64,000 nucleotides of DNA from Neoroseomonas alkaliterrae (GCF_014199195.1 NZ_JACIJE010000003.1:62001-126000); one strand, 5' to 3'; shown: positions 40,432-49,500, counted from the stretch's first letter. Program-made: numbers and translations. The notes: generated by a model not told the origin, from the letters alone.

Positions 40432-40617
40432 CCCCCCTCTGTCGGATGGACCTGAGAGATTCGGCGCGGGGCTTCCGGGCCTTACTCCGTCGGTGCCGGA
40501 GCCTTGCGGCGCCGGGCTTTCCAGAGGCCCCTTCCCCGCGCGGCCCTTCTGCCTGAGCGTTTCCGGGGGCCGGTTGCGCCTTCGGCGGGGGCGTCGCCGC
40601 CCCTCTCTCCCGCGCGG
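40432..40617 (-). ncRNA. tandem glycine riboswitch upstream of gcvT
   Basis: On the gcvT strand the leader shows two successive glycine-aptamer cores. The first has GCGGGAGAG, then CGCCGAAGGCGCAA, then CGCTCAGGCAGAAGG. The second has CTCTGGAAAG, a variable stem, CGCCGAATCTCTCAGG and the closing ACAGAGGGGGG. This two-aptamer layout, with a short linker between, is that of glycine riboswitches, which raise gcv expression when glycine is abundant. About 45 nt separate the second aptamer from the GTG start; the exact ends of the element are approximate. Confidence 0.88.
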
Positions 40618-40687
40618 GATCTGCGGGGTGCGCCTTCATGGCGGATCGGGCGCCCCGGCGCAACGGCCCTCGTGCCGAGCGGGGGAC

Positions 40688-41227
40688 TCAGCGCGGCCCG
40701 CGGCGGCGGTTGAGGGCGAGCTGCTCGGGCGTGAGCTGGAAGGACAACCGCACGTTGTGGTTCTCCACCAGCCGCTCCTCGGCGGGGAAGTTCAGGCGGA
40801 CGGGGCGGCTCTGCACGCGCACGCGGTTCACGTTGGGCGGGAACTCGACAAGGCTCGCGAATTCCTGGCGGTCGATGATCTGGCCGTCGCCGGCATCGGT
40901 GACGGCGAGGAACCAGGGCAGGGTCGTGCGGCCGACGCCGGCGCCCGCCGGCCCGCGCTCAACCTCGAAGATGGCGCTGAGGGTGACGACGACCGATTCG
41001 CGGCGGCGGGAGTATTCGCAGGCACCCTGGAAGCCGAGCAGCCGCGCATCGAAGGTCATGGTGGTGAGGTCCGCGACCGCGCCTGGGCGATGCTGCGTCA
41101 GGTCCGCCCCGTCGGCGAGGATGGTCACGCGCGGGCAGGGCGCGGGCGGGCCGGCGGAACCCGAACCGCCGCCGCAGCCGGCGAGCAGCGCCGCCCCGGC
41201 CAGAGCCGTCAATGCCGTCAGCCGCAT
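40688..41227 (-). CDS. lipoprotein of unknown function
   Basis: This 179-residue protein has a signal peptide with lipobox '[11 protein letters not shown]', so the Cys should be lipidated after signal peptidase II cleavage. The mature part has a beta-rich pattern ('[13 protein letters not shown]', '[15 protein letters not shown]', '[15 protein letters not shown]'), suggesting an immunoglobulin-like or related fold. ATG at 41227 follows GGAGG at 8 nt; a GTG three codons earlier is less likely. It is leftward, 70 bp upstream of the glycine riboswitch, and divergent from ispH. No family recognised. Confidence 0.78.
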   Translation of the reverse strand: MRLTALTALAGAALLAGCGGGSGSAGPPAPCPRVTILADGADLTQHRPGAVADLTTMTFDARLLGFQGACEYSRRRESVVVTLSAIFEVERGPAGAGVGRTTLPWFLAVTDAGDGQIIDRQEFASLVEFPPNVNRVRVQSRPVRLNFPAEERLVENHNVRLSFQLTPEQLALNRRRGPR

Positions 41228-41336
41228 GCCTCGCACCTCCGCACCCCCCTTTGAACCCCCGCGCCCGATCTATACTGTGCCGCCCTCCCGGAACAGGCCG
41301 CAACCGGCCCCTCCGCCCGCTGCATCGCGCGAGACC

Positions 41337-42293
41337 ATGACCGCCGACAAGCCCAGCCTCCATGTCCTGCTCGCCGGCCCGCGCGGCTTCTGCGCGGGCG
41401 TGGACCGCGCGATCCGCATCGTGCGCGAGGCGATCGAACGCCACGGCGCGCCGGTCTATGTGCGGCACGAGATCGTGCACAACCGCTACGTGGTGGACGC
41501 GCTGCGCGCCGAGGGCGCGGTCTTCGTCGAGGAACTCTCCGAGATTCCGGATGACGGCCGGCCGGTCGTGTTCTCCGCCCATGGCGTGCCGAAATCCGTC
41601 CCGGCCGAGGCGGCGCGGCGCGGGATGTACGCCCTCGACGCCACCTGCCCGCTGGTGAGCAAGGTGCACCGCGAGGCCGAGCGCCACCACGCGCGCGGCC
41701 GCCACCTGCTGCTGATCGGCCATCGCGGCCATCCCGAGGTGGTCGGCACCATGGGCCAGTTGCCCGAAGGCGCGGTCACGCTGGTCGAGGACGCCGCGGA
41801 TGCGCGCCGGATCAGCCCGCCCCGCGGCGCGGCGCTCGCCTACACCACGCAGACCACGCTCTCGGTGGACGACACGGCGGAGATCGTCGCCATCCTGCGC
41901 GAACGCTTCCCCGGCATCGAGGGGCCCGGCAAGGAGGACATCTGCTACGCCACCACCAACCGCCAGGCAGCGGTGAAGGCGGTGGCGGCGCGCAGCGACC
42001 TCGTCATCGTCATCGGTGCGCCGAATTCCTCCAACTCCGTGCGGCTGCGCGAGGTGGCCGAGCGCGCCGGCGCGCCGCGCGCGGTGATGGTCCAGCGCGG
42101 CGCCGATCTCGACCCGGCCATCGCCGATGGCTGCGCGACGGTGGGCATCACCGCCGGCGCCTCCGCCCCCGAGGTGCTGGTGCAGGAGGTGCTCGCGCGG
42201 CTGCGCGAACGCTTCGCGGTGACGACGGAGGAGGTGACGGTCGCGGTGGAGACCGTCACCTTCCGCGCCCCGCGCATGCGCGCCGTGGCCTGA
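41337..42293 (+). CDS. ispH: 4-hydroxy-3-methylbut-2-enyl diphosphate reductase IspH
   Basis: IspH is the last enzyme of the MEP isoprenoid pathway, an iron-sulphur enzyme giving IPP and DMAPP (318 residues). The three cluster Cys are seen in '[12 protein letters not shown]', '[12 protein letters not shown]' and '[11 protein letters not shown]'; substrate-binding His in '[10 protein letters not shown]', 'SAHGVP' and '[10 protein letters not shown]'. It is first of the ispH-thrB-rnhA operon, and its stop overlaps the thrB start (TGATG). Confidence 0.96.
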   Translation: MTADKPSLHVLLAGPRGFCAGVDRAIRIVREAIERHGAPVYVRHEIVHNRYVVDALRAEGAVFVEELSEIPDDGRPVVFSAHGVPKSVPAEAARRGMYALDATCPLVSKVHREAERHHARGRHLLLIGHRGHPEVVGTMGQLPEGAVTLVEDAADARRISPPRGAALAYTTQTTLSVDDTAEIVAILRERFPGIEGPGKEDICYATTNRQAAVKAVAARSDLVIVIGAPNSSNSVRLREVAERAGAPRAVMVQRGADLDPAIADGCATVGITAGASAPEVLVQEVLARLRERFAVTTEEVTVAVETVTFRAPRMRAVA

Positions 42294-43273
42294 TGGCGGT
42301 CTATACCGAGGTCACGGACGAGGCGCTGCGCGCCTTCCTCGCCGATTATGCGCTCGGCGAGCTGCTCGCCTATCGCGGCATCGCCGAGGGCGTGGAGAAC
42401 TCCAACTACGCGCTCAAGACCGAGGCGGGGGATTTCATCCTCACCCTCTACGAGAAGCGCGTGGACCCGGCGGAGCTGCCGTATTTCCTCGGCCTGATGG
42501 ACCATCTCGCCGCGCGCGGGCTGCCCTGCCCCACGCCGGTGCATGGGCGGGACGGGCAGGCGCTACGCAGCCTCGCGGGGCGGCCGGCGGCGATCGTGAC
42601 CTTCCTGCCCGGCGTCTGGCCGCGGCGCGTGCGGCCGGAGCATTGCGCCCCGCTGGGCCGCGCGCTCGCAGAGATGCACCGCGCGGGCGAAGGCTTCGCG
42701 ATGCGGCGGGCCAATGCGCTCGGCCCGGCGGGCTGGGCGCCGCTGCTCGAAGCCTGCCGCGCGCGCGGGGACGAGGTGCAGCCCGGGCTGATCGCGGAAC
42801 TGGATGCGGCGCTGAAGGGCATCCTTGCCGCCTGGCCGGAGGCGGGCGCGCTGCCCTCGGGGCAGATCCATGCCGACCTCTTTCCCGACAACGTCTTCTT
42901 CCTGCCCGGCGAGGGCGGCAGGCCGCGCGTCTCGGGCCTGATCGACTTCTACTTCGCCTGCACGGACCTGCTCGCCTACGACGTCGCGGTGTGCCTGAAC
43001 GCCTGGTGCTTCGAGCCCGACTATGCCTTCAACGTGACCAAGGCGCGGGCGCTGCTCTCGGCCTACGATTCGGTGCGCCACTTCTCGGCCGAGGAGCGCG
43101 CGGCGCTGCCGGTGCTCTGCCGCGGCGCGGCGCTGCGCTTCCTGCTGACGCGGCTCTACGACTGGACGCATACGCCCGAGGGCGCGCTGGTGACGCGCAA
43201 GGACCCGCTGGAATATCTGCGCAAGCTGCGCTTCTTCGCGCAGGCGGACAGCGCGGGCGCGCTCGGTCTGTGA
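42293..43273 (+). CDS. thrB: homoserine kinase (ThrB, APH-like type)
   Basis: This 326-residue enzyme phosphorylates homoserine in threonine synthesis; it is the aminoglycoside-phosphotransferase-like form found in alphaproteobacteria, not the GHMP type. '[26 protein letters not shown]' contains the nucleotide-binding strand and Lys-equivalent, '[14 protein letters not shown]' the catalytic loop and '[24 protein letters not shown]' the metal-binding Asp region, each in short blocks. Neighbours ispH and rnhA match the usual gene order. Confidence 0.92.
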   Translation: MAVYTEVTDEALRAFLADYALGELLAYRGIAEGVENSNYALKTEAGDFILTLYEKRVDPAELPYFLGLMDHLAARGLPCPTPVHGRDGQALRSLAGRPAAIVTFLPGVWPRRVRPEHCAPLGRALAEMHRAGEGFAMRRANALGPAGWAPLLEACRARGDEVQPGLIAELDAALKGILAAWPEAGALPSGQIHADLFPDNVFFLPGEGGRPRVSGLIDFYFACTDLLAYDVAVCLNAWCFEPDYAFNVTKARALLSAYDSVRHFSAEERAALPVLCRGAALRFLLTRLYDWTHTPEGALVTRKDPLEYLRKLRFFAQADSAGALGL

Positions 43274-43725
43274 GCGCCGATACCCGCCCGCTCGTCGAGA
43301 TCTGGACCGATGGCGGCTGCAAGCCGAACCCGGGGCCGGGCGGATGGGCGGCCATCCTGCGCTTCGGCGGGCACGAGCGCGAACTCGCCGGCGGCGAGGC
43401 CGAGACGACCAACAACCGCATGGAGCTCACCGCCGCCATCATGGCGCTCGAGGCGCTGAAGAAGCCCTGCCGTGTCGTGCTGCACACCGACAGCGAATAC
43501 GTGAAGAACGGCATCAGCCGCTGGATCCATGGCTGGGTGCGCGCGAACTGGCGCAACGCGGCGAAGGAGCCGGTGAAGAACCTCGATCTGTGGCAGCGGC
43601 TGCTGGCGGCAGCGAGGCCGCACGAGATCGAGTGGAAATGGGTGCGCGGACATGCCGGCGAGCCGATGAACGAGCGCGCGGACGCGCTGGCGACGGCGGC
43701 GCGGGAACGGGCGGCGGCGGGCTGA
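43270..43725 (+). CDS. rnhA: ribonuclease HI
   Basis: RNase HI removes RNA from RNA-DNA hybrids (151 residues). The four acidic active-site residues appear in '[15 protein letters not shown]', '[11 protein letters not shown]', '[13 protein letters not shown]' and 'NERADALA'. The basic protrusion '[15 protein letters not shown]' is present, so hybrid binding should be normal. The start is GTG at 43270, overlapping the thrB stop by 4 bp. Confidence 0.95.
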   Translation: MSADTRPLVEIWTDGGCKPNPGPGGWAAILRFGGHERELAGGEAETTNNRMELTAAIMALEALKKPCRVVLHTDSEYVKNGISRWIHGWVRANWRNAAKEPVKNLDLWQRLLAAARPHEIEWKWVRGHAGEPMNERADALATAARERAAAG

Positions 43726-43885
43726 GCTGTCCGGCATCGCCTCCGGCGCCTGGCTCGCGGGGGCGACCTACGGCGCCGTCGGCTTCTACGCCACGGCCTG
43801 GTGGGCCGGCATCGCGGTGAACGTGGTCCAGCTCGGCATCGTCGGCGTCCTGCTGGTCCGCCAGCACGCGGCGCCGCCGGCCTGA
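43726..43885 (+). pseudogene. orphan C-terminal membrane-protein fragment (MFS-like)
   Basis: Directly after the rnhA stop, a frame reads 'SGIASGAWLAGATYGAVGFY' then 'AVNVVQLGIVGVLLVRQ' and ends at 43885. It looks like the last one or two membrane helices of a major-facilitator-type transporter, including the basic tail. There is no ATG or well-placed GTG/TTG start and no upstream homologous part, so it looks like the 3' remnant of a deleted gene, not a functional small protein. The family call rests on pattern only. Confidence 0.4.
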
Positions 43886-43903
43886 CCGGCGGCGCGCAGG
43901 CCT

Positions 43904-44917
43904 TCAGTAGTAGCTGAGTTCGCGCGCCTTGCCCCCGAAGATCCGCCAGGCGAGCACCGTATAGGCGAGGATGATCGGCATCACGAACAGCGCTCCGATC
44001 AGGATGATGCTCAGGCTTTCGGGCGCGCTCGCCGCCTCCCAGATGGTCAGCCGCTCGGGCACCACATAGGGGAAGAAGGACCAGGCGAGGCCGGCGAAGA
44101 ACAGCGCGAACAGCACCACCGCCCCCCAGAAGGGGATGCGCCGCAGCGCATCGCCCGGCAGCGGCATGTGCTTGAGCAGGTTCGCAAGGCCCAGCAGGAG
44201 TGCCGCCGTCGCGAGCGGCAGCGGGGCCAGCAGGAACACCTCGGGGAAGGTGAACCAGCGCTCGAAGATCCGCGCGCTGACCAGCGGCGTGACGGCGGAG
44301 ACGAGCAGGATGCCGACTGCCATCGGCCAGATCGCGGCCCGCGCCCAGGCGATGGCGCGGCGCTGCAGCGCGCCCTCGGTGCGCCAGATCAGCCAGGCCG
44401 CGCCGATGAAGGCATAGGCGATGGCGAGCCCCACCGCGGCCATGGCGGCGAAGGCCACCGCCGCCCAGCCCTCGGCGAAGCCCAGCACGTAGCGCCCGAG
44501 CATCCAGCCCTGCGCGAGGGCCGCGAGCAGGGAGCCGCCGACGAAGGCATGGTCCCAGCGCCGCTTGCGCGCGGGCTCCAGCGCCTTGGCGCGGAACTCG
44601 AAGGCGACGCCGCGCAGCGTCAGCCCCACCAGCATCAGCGCGACCGCGAGGTAGAGCTCGGTCAGGATTATGCCGTGCGCCACCGGGAAGGCGACGAGCA
44701 GCAGCCCCACGCCGAGCACGAGCCAGGTCTCGTTGGCGTCCCAGAAGGGTCCGATGGCGGCGATCATGCGGTCGCGCTCGGCCTCCTCCGCCGCGCGCGG
44801 CAGCAGGATGCCGACGCCGAGGTCGAAGCCGTCGAGCACCACATAGGCGAGGATCGAGGCCGCCATCAGCGCGGCGAAGACCACGGGTAGCCACTCGGCG
44901 GGAATGAAGGGCGTCAT
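43904..44917 (-). CDS. cydB: cytochrome bd-type ubiquinol oxidase subunit II
   Basis: CydB is the smaller core subunit of the cytochrome bd terminal oxidase (337 residues), a membrane protein of about eight helices. The start 'WLPVVFAALMAASILAYVVLDGFDLGVGIL' contains the conserved 'LDGFDLGVG' block; 'PFWDANETWLVLGVG' follows as in CydB. It does not bind haem itself but stabilises CydA. The ATG overlaps the cydA stop (ATGA), so it is third in the regulator-cydA-cydB operon. No cydX or cydDC genes are seen here. Confidence 0.95.
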   Translation of the reverse strand: MTPFIPAEWLPVVFAALMAASILAYVVLDGFDLGVGILLPRAAEEAERDRMIAAIGPFWDANETWLVLGVGLLLVAFPVAHGIILTELYLAVALMLVGLTLRGVAFEFRAKALEPARKRRWDHAFVGGSLLAALAQGWMLGRYVLGFAEGWAAVAFAAMAAVGLAIAYAFIGAAWLIWRTEGALQRRAIAWARAAIWPMAVGILLVSAVTPLVSARIFERWFTFPEVFLLAPLPLATAALLLGLANLLKHMPLPGDALRRIPFWGAVVLFALFFAGLAWSFFPYVVPERLTIWEAASAPESLSIILIGALFVMPIILAYTVLAWRIFGGKARELSYY

Positions 44918-46260
44918 GCCGCGCTCTCCTTCGCCTGCGGAACCGCGCCAGGCGGCGTCGCGGCGGCGAGGCGGCCATGCGCGGCGAGCCGGTAGATGGC
45001 CGCGATGTAGGCCGCGAGCAGCAGGGCATAGAGCACGAGATACATCACGAGCGTCGTCGCGATGCTGCCCGCCGGCACGGGCCCGGCCGCCTGCGCGGTG
45101 GTCAGCACGCCATGCACGAGCCAGGGCTGGCGGCCGATCTCGGTGACATACCAGCCGGCGAGCGTGGCCACCCAGCCCGAGAAGGTCATGACCACGTAGC
45201 CGCGCAGCAGCCAGCGCGGGATCTCGCGCCGCCGCCACAGCAGGAAGGCGCCGAGCAGGCCGAGCGCGATCATCAGCATCCCCGTGCCGACCATCACGCG
45301 GAAGGCGTAGAAGACGGGGGCCACCGGCGGATGCTCGCCGATGAAGTCGTTCAGGCCCGGCACCTCGCCATCGGCGCGGTGCGTCAGGATCAGGCTGGCG
45401 CCGGAGGGGATCGCCACCTCGAAGCGGTTGGTCCGAGCCTGCTCGTCGGGGATGGCGAAGAGCAGCAGCGGCACGTGCCCGCGCGTCTCCCAGTTGCCCT
45501 CCATGGCCGCGACCTTGGCGGGCTGGTGCTCGAGCGTGTTCAGCCCGTGCAGGTCCCCGAGCAGGAGCTGCGTCGGCGCGCCCACCGCGGCCATCACGAT
45601 GCCCGTGCGCAGCACCGCCATCACCGCCGGCGCGCGGTCCCCGCGCAGCCAGCGCCAGGCGGAGATGCCCGCCATCAGGAAGGCGACGGTCAGCGCGCTC
45701 GCCATCAGCATGTGCGCGAGGCGATAGGGCATCGAGGGGTTGAACACGATCGCCCACCAGTCGGTCGCGTGCGCGACGCCCTCGCGCAGTTCGAAGCCCT
45801 GGGGCGTGTGCATCCAGGAGTTCAGCACCAGGATCCAGAAGGCGCTGAGCGTGGTGCCGACGGCGACCAGCACGGTGGCGCCCGTGTGCAGCCAGCCGGG
45901 CACGCGGCGGAAGCCGAAGAGCATGATGCCGAGGAAGGTCGCCTCGAGGAAGAAGGCGGTCAGCACCTCGTAGGCCAGCAGCGGGCCCGCGATGTTGCCC
46001 ACGCGCTCCATGAAGCCCGGCCAGTTGGTGCCGAACTGGAAGGACATGGTGATGCCCGAGACGACGCCGAGCGCGAAGGACAGCGCGAAGACCTTCACCC
46101 AGAAGCGGTAGGCGTCCATCCACTTCTCCTCGCGCGTCGCGTTGAAGCGCAGCTTGAAGAAGACGAGCACCCAGCCGAGCGCGATCGTCACTGTGGGAAA
46201 CAGGATGTGGAAGGAGATGTTCGCCGCGAACTGGATGCGGGCGAGGATCAGCGCGTCCAT
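44914..46260 (-). CDS. cydA: cytochrome bd-type ubiquinol oxidase subunit I (short-Q-loop, CioA-like)
   Basis: CydA carries the haems b558, b595 and d and oxidises quinol, reducing oxygen without pumping protons. The 448-residue protein has His18 ('AANISFHILF'), the proposed b595/d ligand, and 'RLAHMLMAS' with the b558 His; 'GWYVTEIGRQPW' is the invariant segment. It is about 75 residues shorter than E. coli CydA, which indicates the short Q-loop of cyanide-insensitive oxidases. Coded four bases after the upstream regulator gene and overlapping cydB. Confidence 0.95.
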   Translation of the reverse strand: MDALILARIQFAANISFHILFPTVTIALGWVLVFFKLRFNATREEKWMDAYRFWVKVFALSFALGVVSGITMSFQFGTNWPGFMERVGNIAGPLLAYEVLTAFFLEATFLGIMLFGFRRVPGWLHTGATVLVAVGTTLSAFWILVLNSWMHTPQGFELREGVAHATDWWAIVFNPSMPYRLAHMLMASALTVAFLMAGISAWRWLRGDRAPAVMAVLRTGIVMAAVGAPTQLLLGDLHGLNTLEHQPAKVAAMEGNWETRGHVPLLLFAIPDEQARTNRFEVAIPSGASLILTHRADGEVPGLNDFIGEHPPVAPVFYAFRVMVGTGMLMIALGLLGAFLLWRRREIPRWLLRGYVVMTFSGWVATLAGWYVTEIGRQPWLVHGVLTTAQAAGPVPAGSIATTLVMYLVLYALLLAAYIAAIYRLAAHGRLAAATPPGAVPQAKESAA

Positions 46261-46264
46261 CGGT

Positions 46265-46828
46265 TCAGCCCTCCTTCCTGCCGCGCACGAGGCCGACCAC
46301 CCTGTCCTTGGCCTCGAGCAGCCTCGTCACCTTGGCGCCGAGCGCGAGCAGGGCTGCGAGCCGCTCGGTCTCGAGCTTCTTCACGTCCTCGTACCAGGTG
46401 GTCAGGCGCTCGATCAGGCCGTGCATCTCGGCCATGCGGGCCTGGGCGTGGCGTTCGGCCTCGCTGGTGGGGGTCTGCATCAGCAACTCGCGCAGCACCG
46501 AGAGGGTCGGGTCCACCTCGCGCTTCTTCCGCTCCTCGGCGAGCACGCGCAGGATCTGCCAGACATCCTCGGGCGTGGTGAAATGGTCGCGCCTGTCGTC
46601 GGGGATGTGGCGCAGCAGCACGAGGTTCCAGGCCTGCAGCTCGCGCAGCCCCATCGAGACGTTCGATCGCGAGACGCCGAGCGCCTCCACGATGTCGTCG
46701 GCGCAGAGCGGACGCGGCGAGACATAGAGCAGGGCATAGATCTGCCCCACCGTGCGGTTGATGCCCCAGCGGGAGCCCATCTCCCCGAAATGGAGCACGA
46801 AGGACTGGACGAGCGGCGGGAGGTTCAT
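46265..46828 (-). CDS. GbsR/MarR-family transcriptional regulator
   Basis: This 187-residue winged-helix regulator belongs to the GbsR branch of the MarR superfamily: 'GINRTVGQIYALLYVSPRPLCADDIVEALGVSRSNVSMGLRELQAWNLV' in consecutive motifs gives the helix-turn-helix ('ADDIVEALGVSRSNVSMGL'), and the wing contains 'DRRDHFTT'. The C-terminal 90 residues are coiled-coil-like. It is the first gene of the cydAB operon, four bases from cydA, so it probably regulates the oxidase. A palindrome just upstream of its start could be its own operator. Confidence 0.87.
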   Translation of the reverse strand: MNLPPLVQSFVLHFGEMGSRWGINRTVGQIYALLYVSPRPLCADDIVEALGVSRSNVSMGLRELQAWNLVLLRHIPDDRRDHFTTPEDVWQILRVLAEERKKREVDPTLSVLRELLMQTPTSEAERHAQARMAEMHGLIERLTTWYEDVKKLETERLAALLALGAKVTRLLEAKDRVVGLVRGRKEG

Positions 46829-46840
46829 CGGTTTCCGTGA

Positions 46841-46858
46841 TTTCAGGATTTTCTGAAA
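46841..46858 (-). promoter_or_regulatory. candidate operator palindrome upstream of the gbsR-cydAB operon
   Basis: A perfect inverted repeat TTTCAG-N6-CTGAAA (18 bp) lies 12 bp upstream of the regulator's ATG and 13 bp from the FNR-type box. It is AT-rich amid very GC-rich DNA and has the length of a MarR/GbsR dimer site. Autoregulation and control of cydAB by the encoded regulator are inferred. Confidence 0.55.
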
Positions 46859-46871
46859 GATATGTCCGCAT

Positions 46872-46885
46872 TTGATCTGGATCAA
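46872..46885. promoter_or_regulatory. FNR/Anr/FixK-type box
   Basis: TTGAT-CTGG-ATCAA matches the FNR-family consensus (TTGAT-N4-ATCAA) at all ten specified positions and is fully palindromic in its arms. Its centre lies about 50 bp upstream of the regulator-cydA-cydB operon start codon, a good position for oxygen-responsive activation of a high-affinity oxidase. It is about 110 bp from the divergent VWA gene. Confidence 0.8.
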
Positions 46886-46991
46886 CCCCCAGCGATGGCG
46901 CCGCATGGGTTCCGCAGGCGGACGGAACGCCGCACTATGCGCCCGGCCGCGCCTCCGCGGCCCCACAACCTTGCCGGAGCCGCCCCCGCCG

Positions 46992-48971
46992 ATGCGTCGC
47001 CTCTTGCTCTCCGCGGTCCTGCTCGCGGGGCTCGCCGCCCCGCCCGCCCACGCCCAGACGCCGCCCGAGACCGTCGTCATCCTCGACATGTCCGGCTCGA
47101 TGTGGGGCCGGATCGGGGAGGAGACGAAGCTCGAGATCGCCCGCGGGGCGGTGCGGGAGATGTTCTCCCGCTTCCCCGAGGGCAGCCGTGTCGGCCTCAT
47201 GGCCTATGGCCACCGCCGCACCGGGGATTGCCGCGACATCGAGATGCTGGTCCCGCCTGGGCCGGTCGAGCCCGCCCGCATCGAAGCGACGCTCTCCCGC
47301 CTGACCGCGCGCGGCCGCACCCCGCTGACGGAGAGCGTGCGCGAGGCCGCTCGCATCCTGCGCGTGGGCGAGCGCGGCGGCACCATCATCCTGGTCACCG
47401 ACGGCATCGAGACCTGTGGCGGGGACCCCTGCGCACTGGCGGCCGAACTCGAGGCCGCCAACGCCGCCTTCACCGCCCATGTGGTCGGCTTCGACCTCCG
47501 CACCCCGGCCGAGCGCGCCCGGGTGGCCTGCATCGCCGAGCGCACCGGCGGGACGTTCGTCGCCGCCGGCAATGCCGCGGAACTCGCCGATGCGCTGGCC
47601 CGCACAGCGGAGGCGCGCCCCGCCCCGCCGCCGGCCGCCCCGCCGCGCACGACCGGCCTGCGCGCCACCGCCGGCGCGGGCGGGCCCGACCTGCCGAACG
47701 CCGCCTTCACCGTGCTGCGCGAGGGCGAGGAGACGCCGCTCCATGACGGCCCCGCCGCGCGGCTCGCCCTGCCGCCCGGGCGCTATGTCGTCACCGGCTC
47801 GACCGAGGATCGCATCGGCACCGTCACCGCCGAGGTGACCGAGCGCGGCCCCGAGGAGATCGTGGTCCCCCTCGCCGACGCCCTGCCGCGCGCCACCCTC
47901 CGCCCCGCCGCGGCGAGCATCGGCGCGACGGAGCTGCTGGAGGTCGCCTGGGAAGGGCCGAACGAGCCCGGCGACTACCTGATCTTCGCCCCCACCGGGC
48001 CGAACGCCGAGGAGCCGGAGACGCGCCACTATGCCTGGACGGCGGACGGCTCACCCGCGCGGCTGCGCGTGCCGGCCGCACCCGGCGCCTATGAGGTGCG
48101 CTACGTGCTGAACCGCGCCGGCCGGCCGATCGGCCGCGCGGCGGTCACGGTCACGCCCGTCACGGCGAGCCTCGACGCCGCGGCGGAGGCGGGCGCGGGC
48201 TCGATGGTCGAGATCCGCTGGACCGGCCCGCGCGCGCCCGGCTCCTGGATCGGCATCGCGCCCGCCGGCAGCGGCCCGGCCGAGCATCTCGGCGGCGCCT
48301 ATGCCTGGGCGGAGGGTGCGGAGAACCCGCTTGCGCTCATGGCGCCGATCGCGCCAGGACGCTACGAGATCCGCTTCGTCGAGGGCGTGGACGGAACCGT
48401 GCTCGCCTCCCGCCCGCTGCGCGTGACCGCGGCGCGCGCGACCCTCGAGGCGCCCGAGACGGCGATGGCCGGCAGCCACGTGACGGTGCGCCACACCCCG
48501 GCGCAGGCGGGCTCGGGCAGTTTCGTCACGGCCGTCCCGCCGGATGCCGAGGCCGGGCACTACATCACCTACTTCTACGCGGACGGCGGCGAGGGCAACC
48601 TGCGCCTGCCGGGCACGCCGGGGCGGCTGGAACTGCGCTTCGTGCTGGCGGGGCCGGGCGGGGCCGCGGTGATCGCGCGCCGGCCCATCACGCTGACGCC
48701 GGCCACGGCGACGCTCAATGCGCCAGAGGCGGTCGCGGCGAGCGAGGCGGTGACCATCCGCTACACCGGCCCGCGCGGGGATGGGGATTTCATCACCATC
48801 GTCGAGCCCGGCGCCGAGCCCACCCACTACGAGGGATGGTTCGGCGCCGGCGGCGAGGAAGGCGAGATCACCGCGCCCGCGACGCCCGGAACCTACGAGA
48901 TCCGCTACGTCAGCAGCGCGCCGGGCATTGCGGACCCGGTCATCGCGCGCCGCCCGCTGACGGTGCGCTGA
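46992..48971 (+). CDS. exported VWA-domain protein with four C-terminal repeats
   Basis: This 659-residue protein has a Sec signal ('LLLSAVLLAGLAAPPAHAQ'), a von Willebrand A domain (about 25-205) with MIDAS 'DMSGSMWG' (D-x-S-x-S) and 'VTDGIETCGGDPCALA', a short beta-rich linker (220-295) resembling a carboxypeptidase-regulatory-like fold, then four repeats of about 90 residues (about 300-389, 390-479, 480-570 and 571-659). Each ends with a form of 'PGxYEIRYV' followed by 'RPLTV'. The repeats are likely Ig-like. Substrate or binding partner unknown; periplasmic or surface location is expected. Confidence 0.88.
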   Translation: MRRLLLSAVLLAGLAAPPAHAQTPPETVVILDMSGSMWGRIGEETKLEIARGAVREMFSRFPEGSRVGLMAYGHRRTGDCRDIEMLVPPGPVEPARIEATLSRLTARGRTPLTESVREAARILRVGERGGTIILVTDGIETCGGDPCALAAELEAANAAFTAHVVGFDLRTPAERARVACIAERTGGTFVAAGNAAELADALARTAEARPAPPPAAPPRTTGLRATAGAGGPDLPNAAFTVLREGEETPLHDGPAARLALPPGRYVVTGSTEDRIGTVTAEVTERGPEEIVVPLADALPRATLRPAAASIGATELLEVAWEGPNEPGDYLIFAPTGPNAEEPETRHYAWTADGSPARLRVPAAPGAYEVRYVLNRAGRPIGRAAVTVTPVTASLDAAAEAGAGSMVEIRWTGPRAPGSWIGIAPAGSGPAEHLGGAYAWAEGAENPLALMAPIAPGRYEIRFVEGVDGTVLASRPLRVTAARATLEAPETAMAGSHVTVRHTPAQAGSGSFVTAVPPDAEAGHYITYFYADGGEGNLRLPGTPGRLELRFVLAGPGGAAVIARRPITLTPATATLNAPEAVAASEAVTIRYTGPRGDGDFITIVEPGAEPTHYEGWFGAGGEEGEITAPATPGTYEIRYVSSAPGIADPVIARRPLTVR

Positions 48972-48981
48972 GCCCGGCCGG

Positions 48982-49006
48982 GGGCCCGCCTGCCCTGGGC
49001 GGGCCC
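48982..49006. terminator. bidirectional terminator-like stem-loop
   Basis: A perfect 9-bp stem (48982-48990 with 48998-49006) with a 7-nt loop lies between the VWA-gene stop (48971) and the convergent peroxiredoxin-gene stop (49018). Position serves both genes. No T-tract. Confidence 0.58.
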
Positions 49007-49017
49007 GCCGCATCGCA

Positions 49018-49500
49018 TCAGAGGGCGGCGAGGACCGCCTGGCCGCTGGAGACCTCGAAGGCGCCCGGCGCCTCGATGGCGATGTGCGTGACCTTGCCGT
49101 CCTTCGCCACCAGCGCGAAGCGCTGGCAGCGCACGCCGAGGCCGCGGGCCGTGAGGTCGAACTCGAGCCCCATCGCCTTGGTGAAGGCCGCCGAGCCGTC
49201 GGCGATCATCGTCACCTGGTCGGTGATGCCCTGGTCCTTCGCCCAGGCGCCCATGACGAAGGCGTCGTTCACCGCCATGCAGGCCACCGCATCGACGCCC
49301 TTGGCCTTCAGCGCGTCGAGGTTCTCGAGGAAGGAGGGCATGTGCTTGGCCGAGCAGGTCGGCGTGAAGGCGCCGGGCACGCCGAAGAGCACGACGGTGC
49401 GGCCCTTGAAGAACTCCCCGGTGTCGAGCTCCTTGGGCCCGTCCGGCCCGCCCTGCATGACCTTCACGGCCGGAATGGCGTCACCCACGCTGATCGGCAT
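49018..49500 (-). CDS. peroxiredoxin (Prx5 family)
   Basis: This 160-residue thiol peroxidase has the Prx5 active site 'LFGVPGAFTPTCSAKH' with the peroxidatic Cys. 'ACMAVNDAFVMGAWAKDQG' and 'LTARGLGVRCQRFALVAKDG' are family blocks; the second Cys, in 'GVRCQRF', could be a resolving Cys or unused. It reduces hydrogen peroxide and alkyl hydroperoxides with glutaredoxin or thioredoxin. It is divergent from yqgE. Confidence 0.93.
   Translation of the reverse strand: MPISVGDAIPAVKVMQGGPDGPKELDTGEFFKGRTVVLFGVPGAFTPTCSAKHMPSFLENLDALKAKGVDAVACMAVNDAFVMGAWAKDQGITDQVTMIADGSAAFTKAMGLEFDLTARGLGVRCQRFALVAKDGKVTHIAIEAPGAFEVSSGQAVLAAL

Noticed and set aside
41251..41276. TTGAAC and TATACT upstream of ispH as -35/-10 promoter
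   Set aside because: Spacing is only 14 bp, too short for a standard sigma-70-type promoter; kept out of the feature list.
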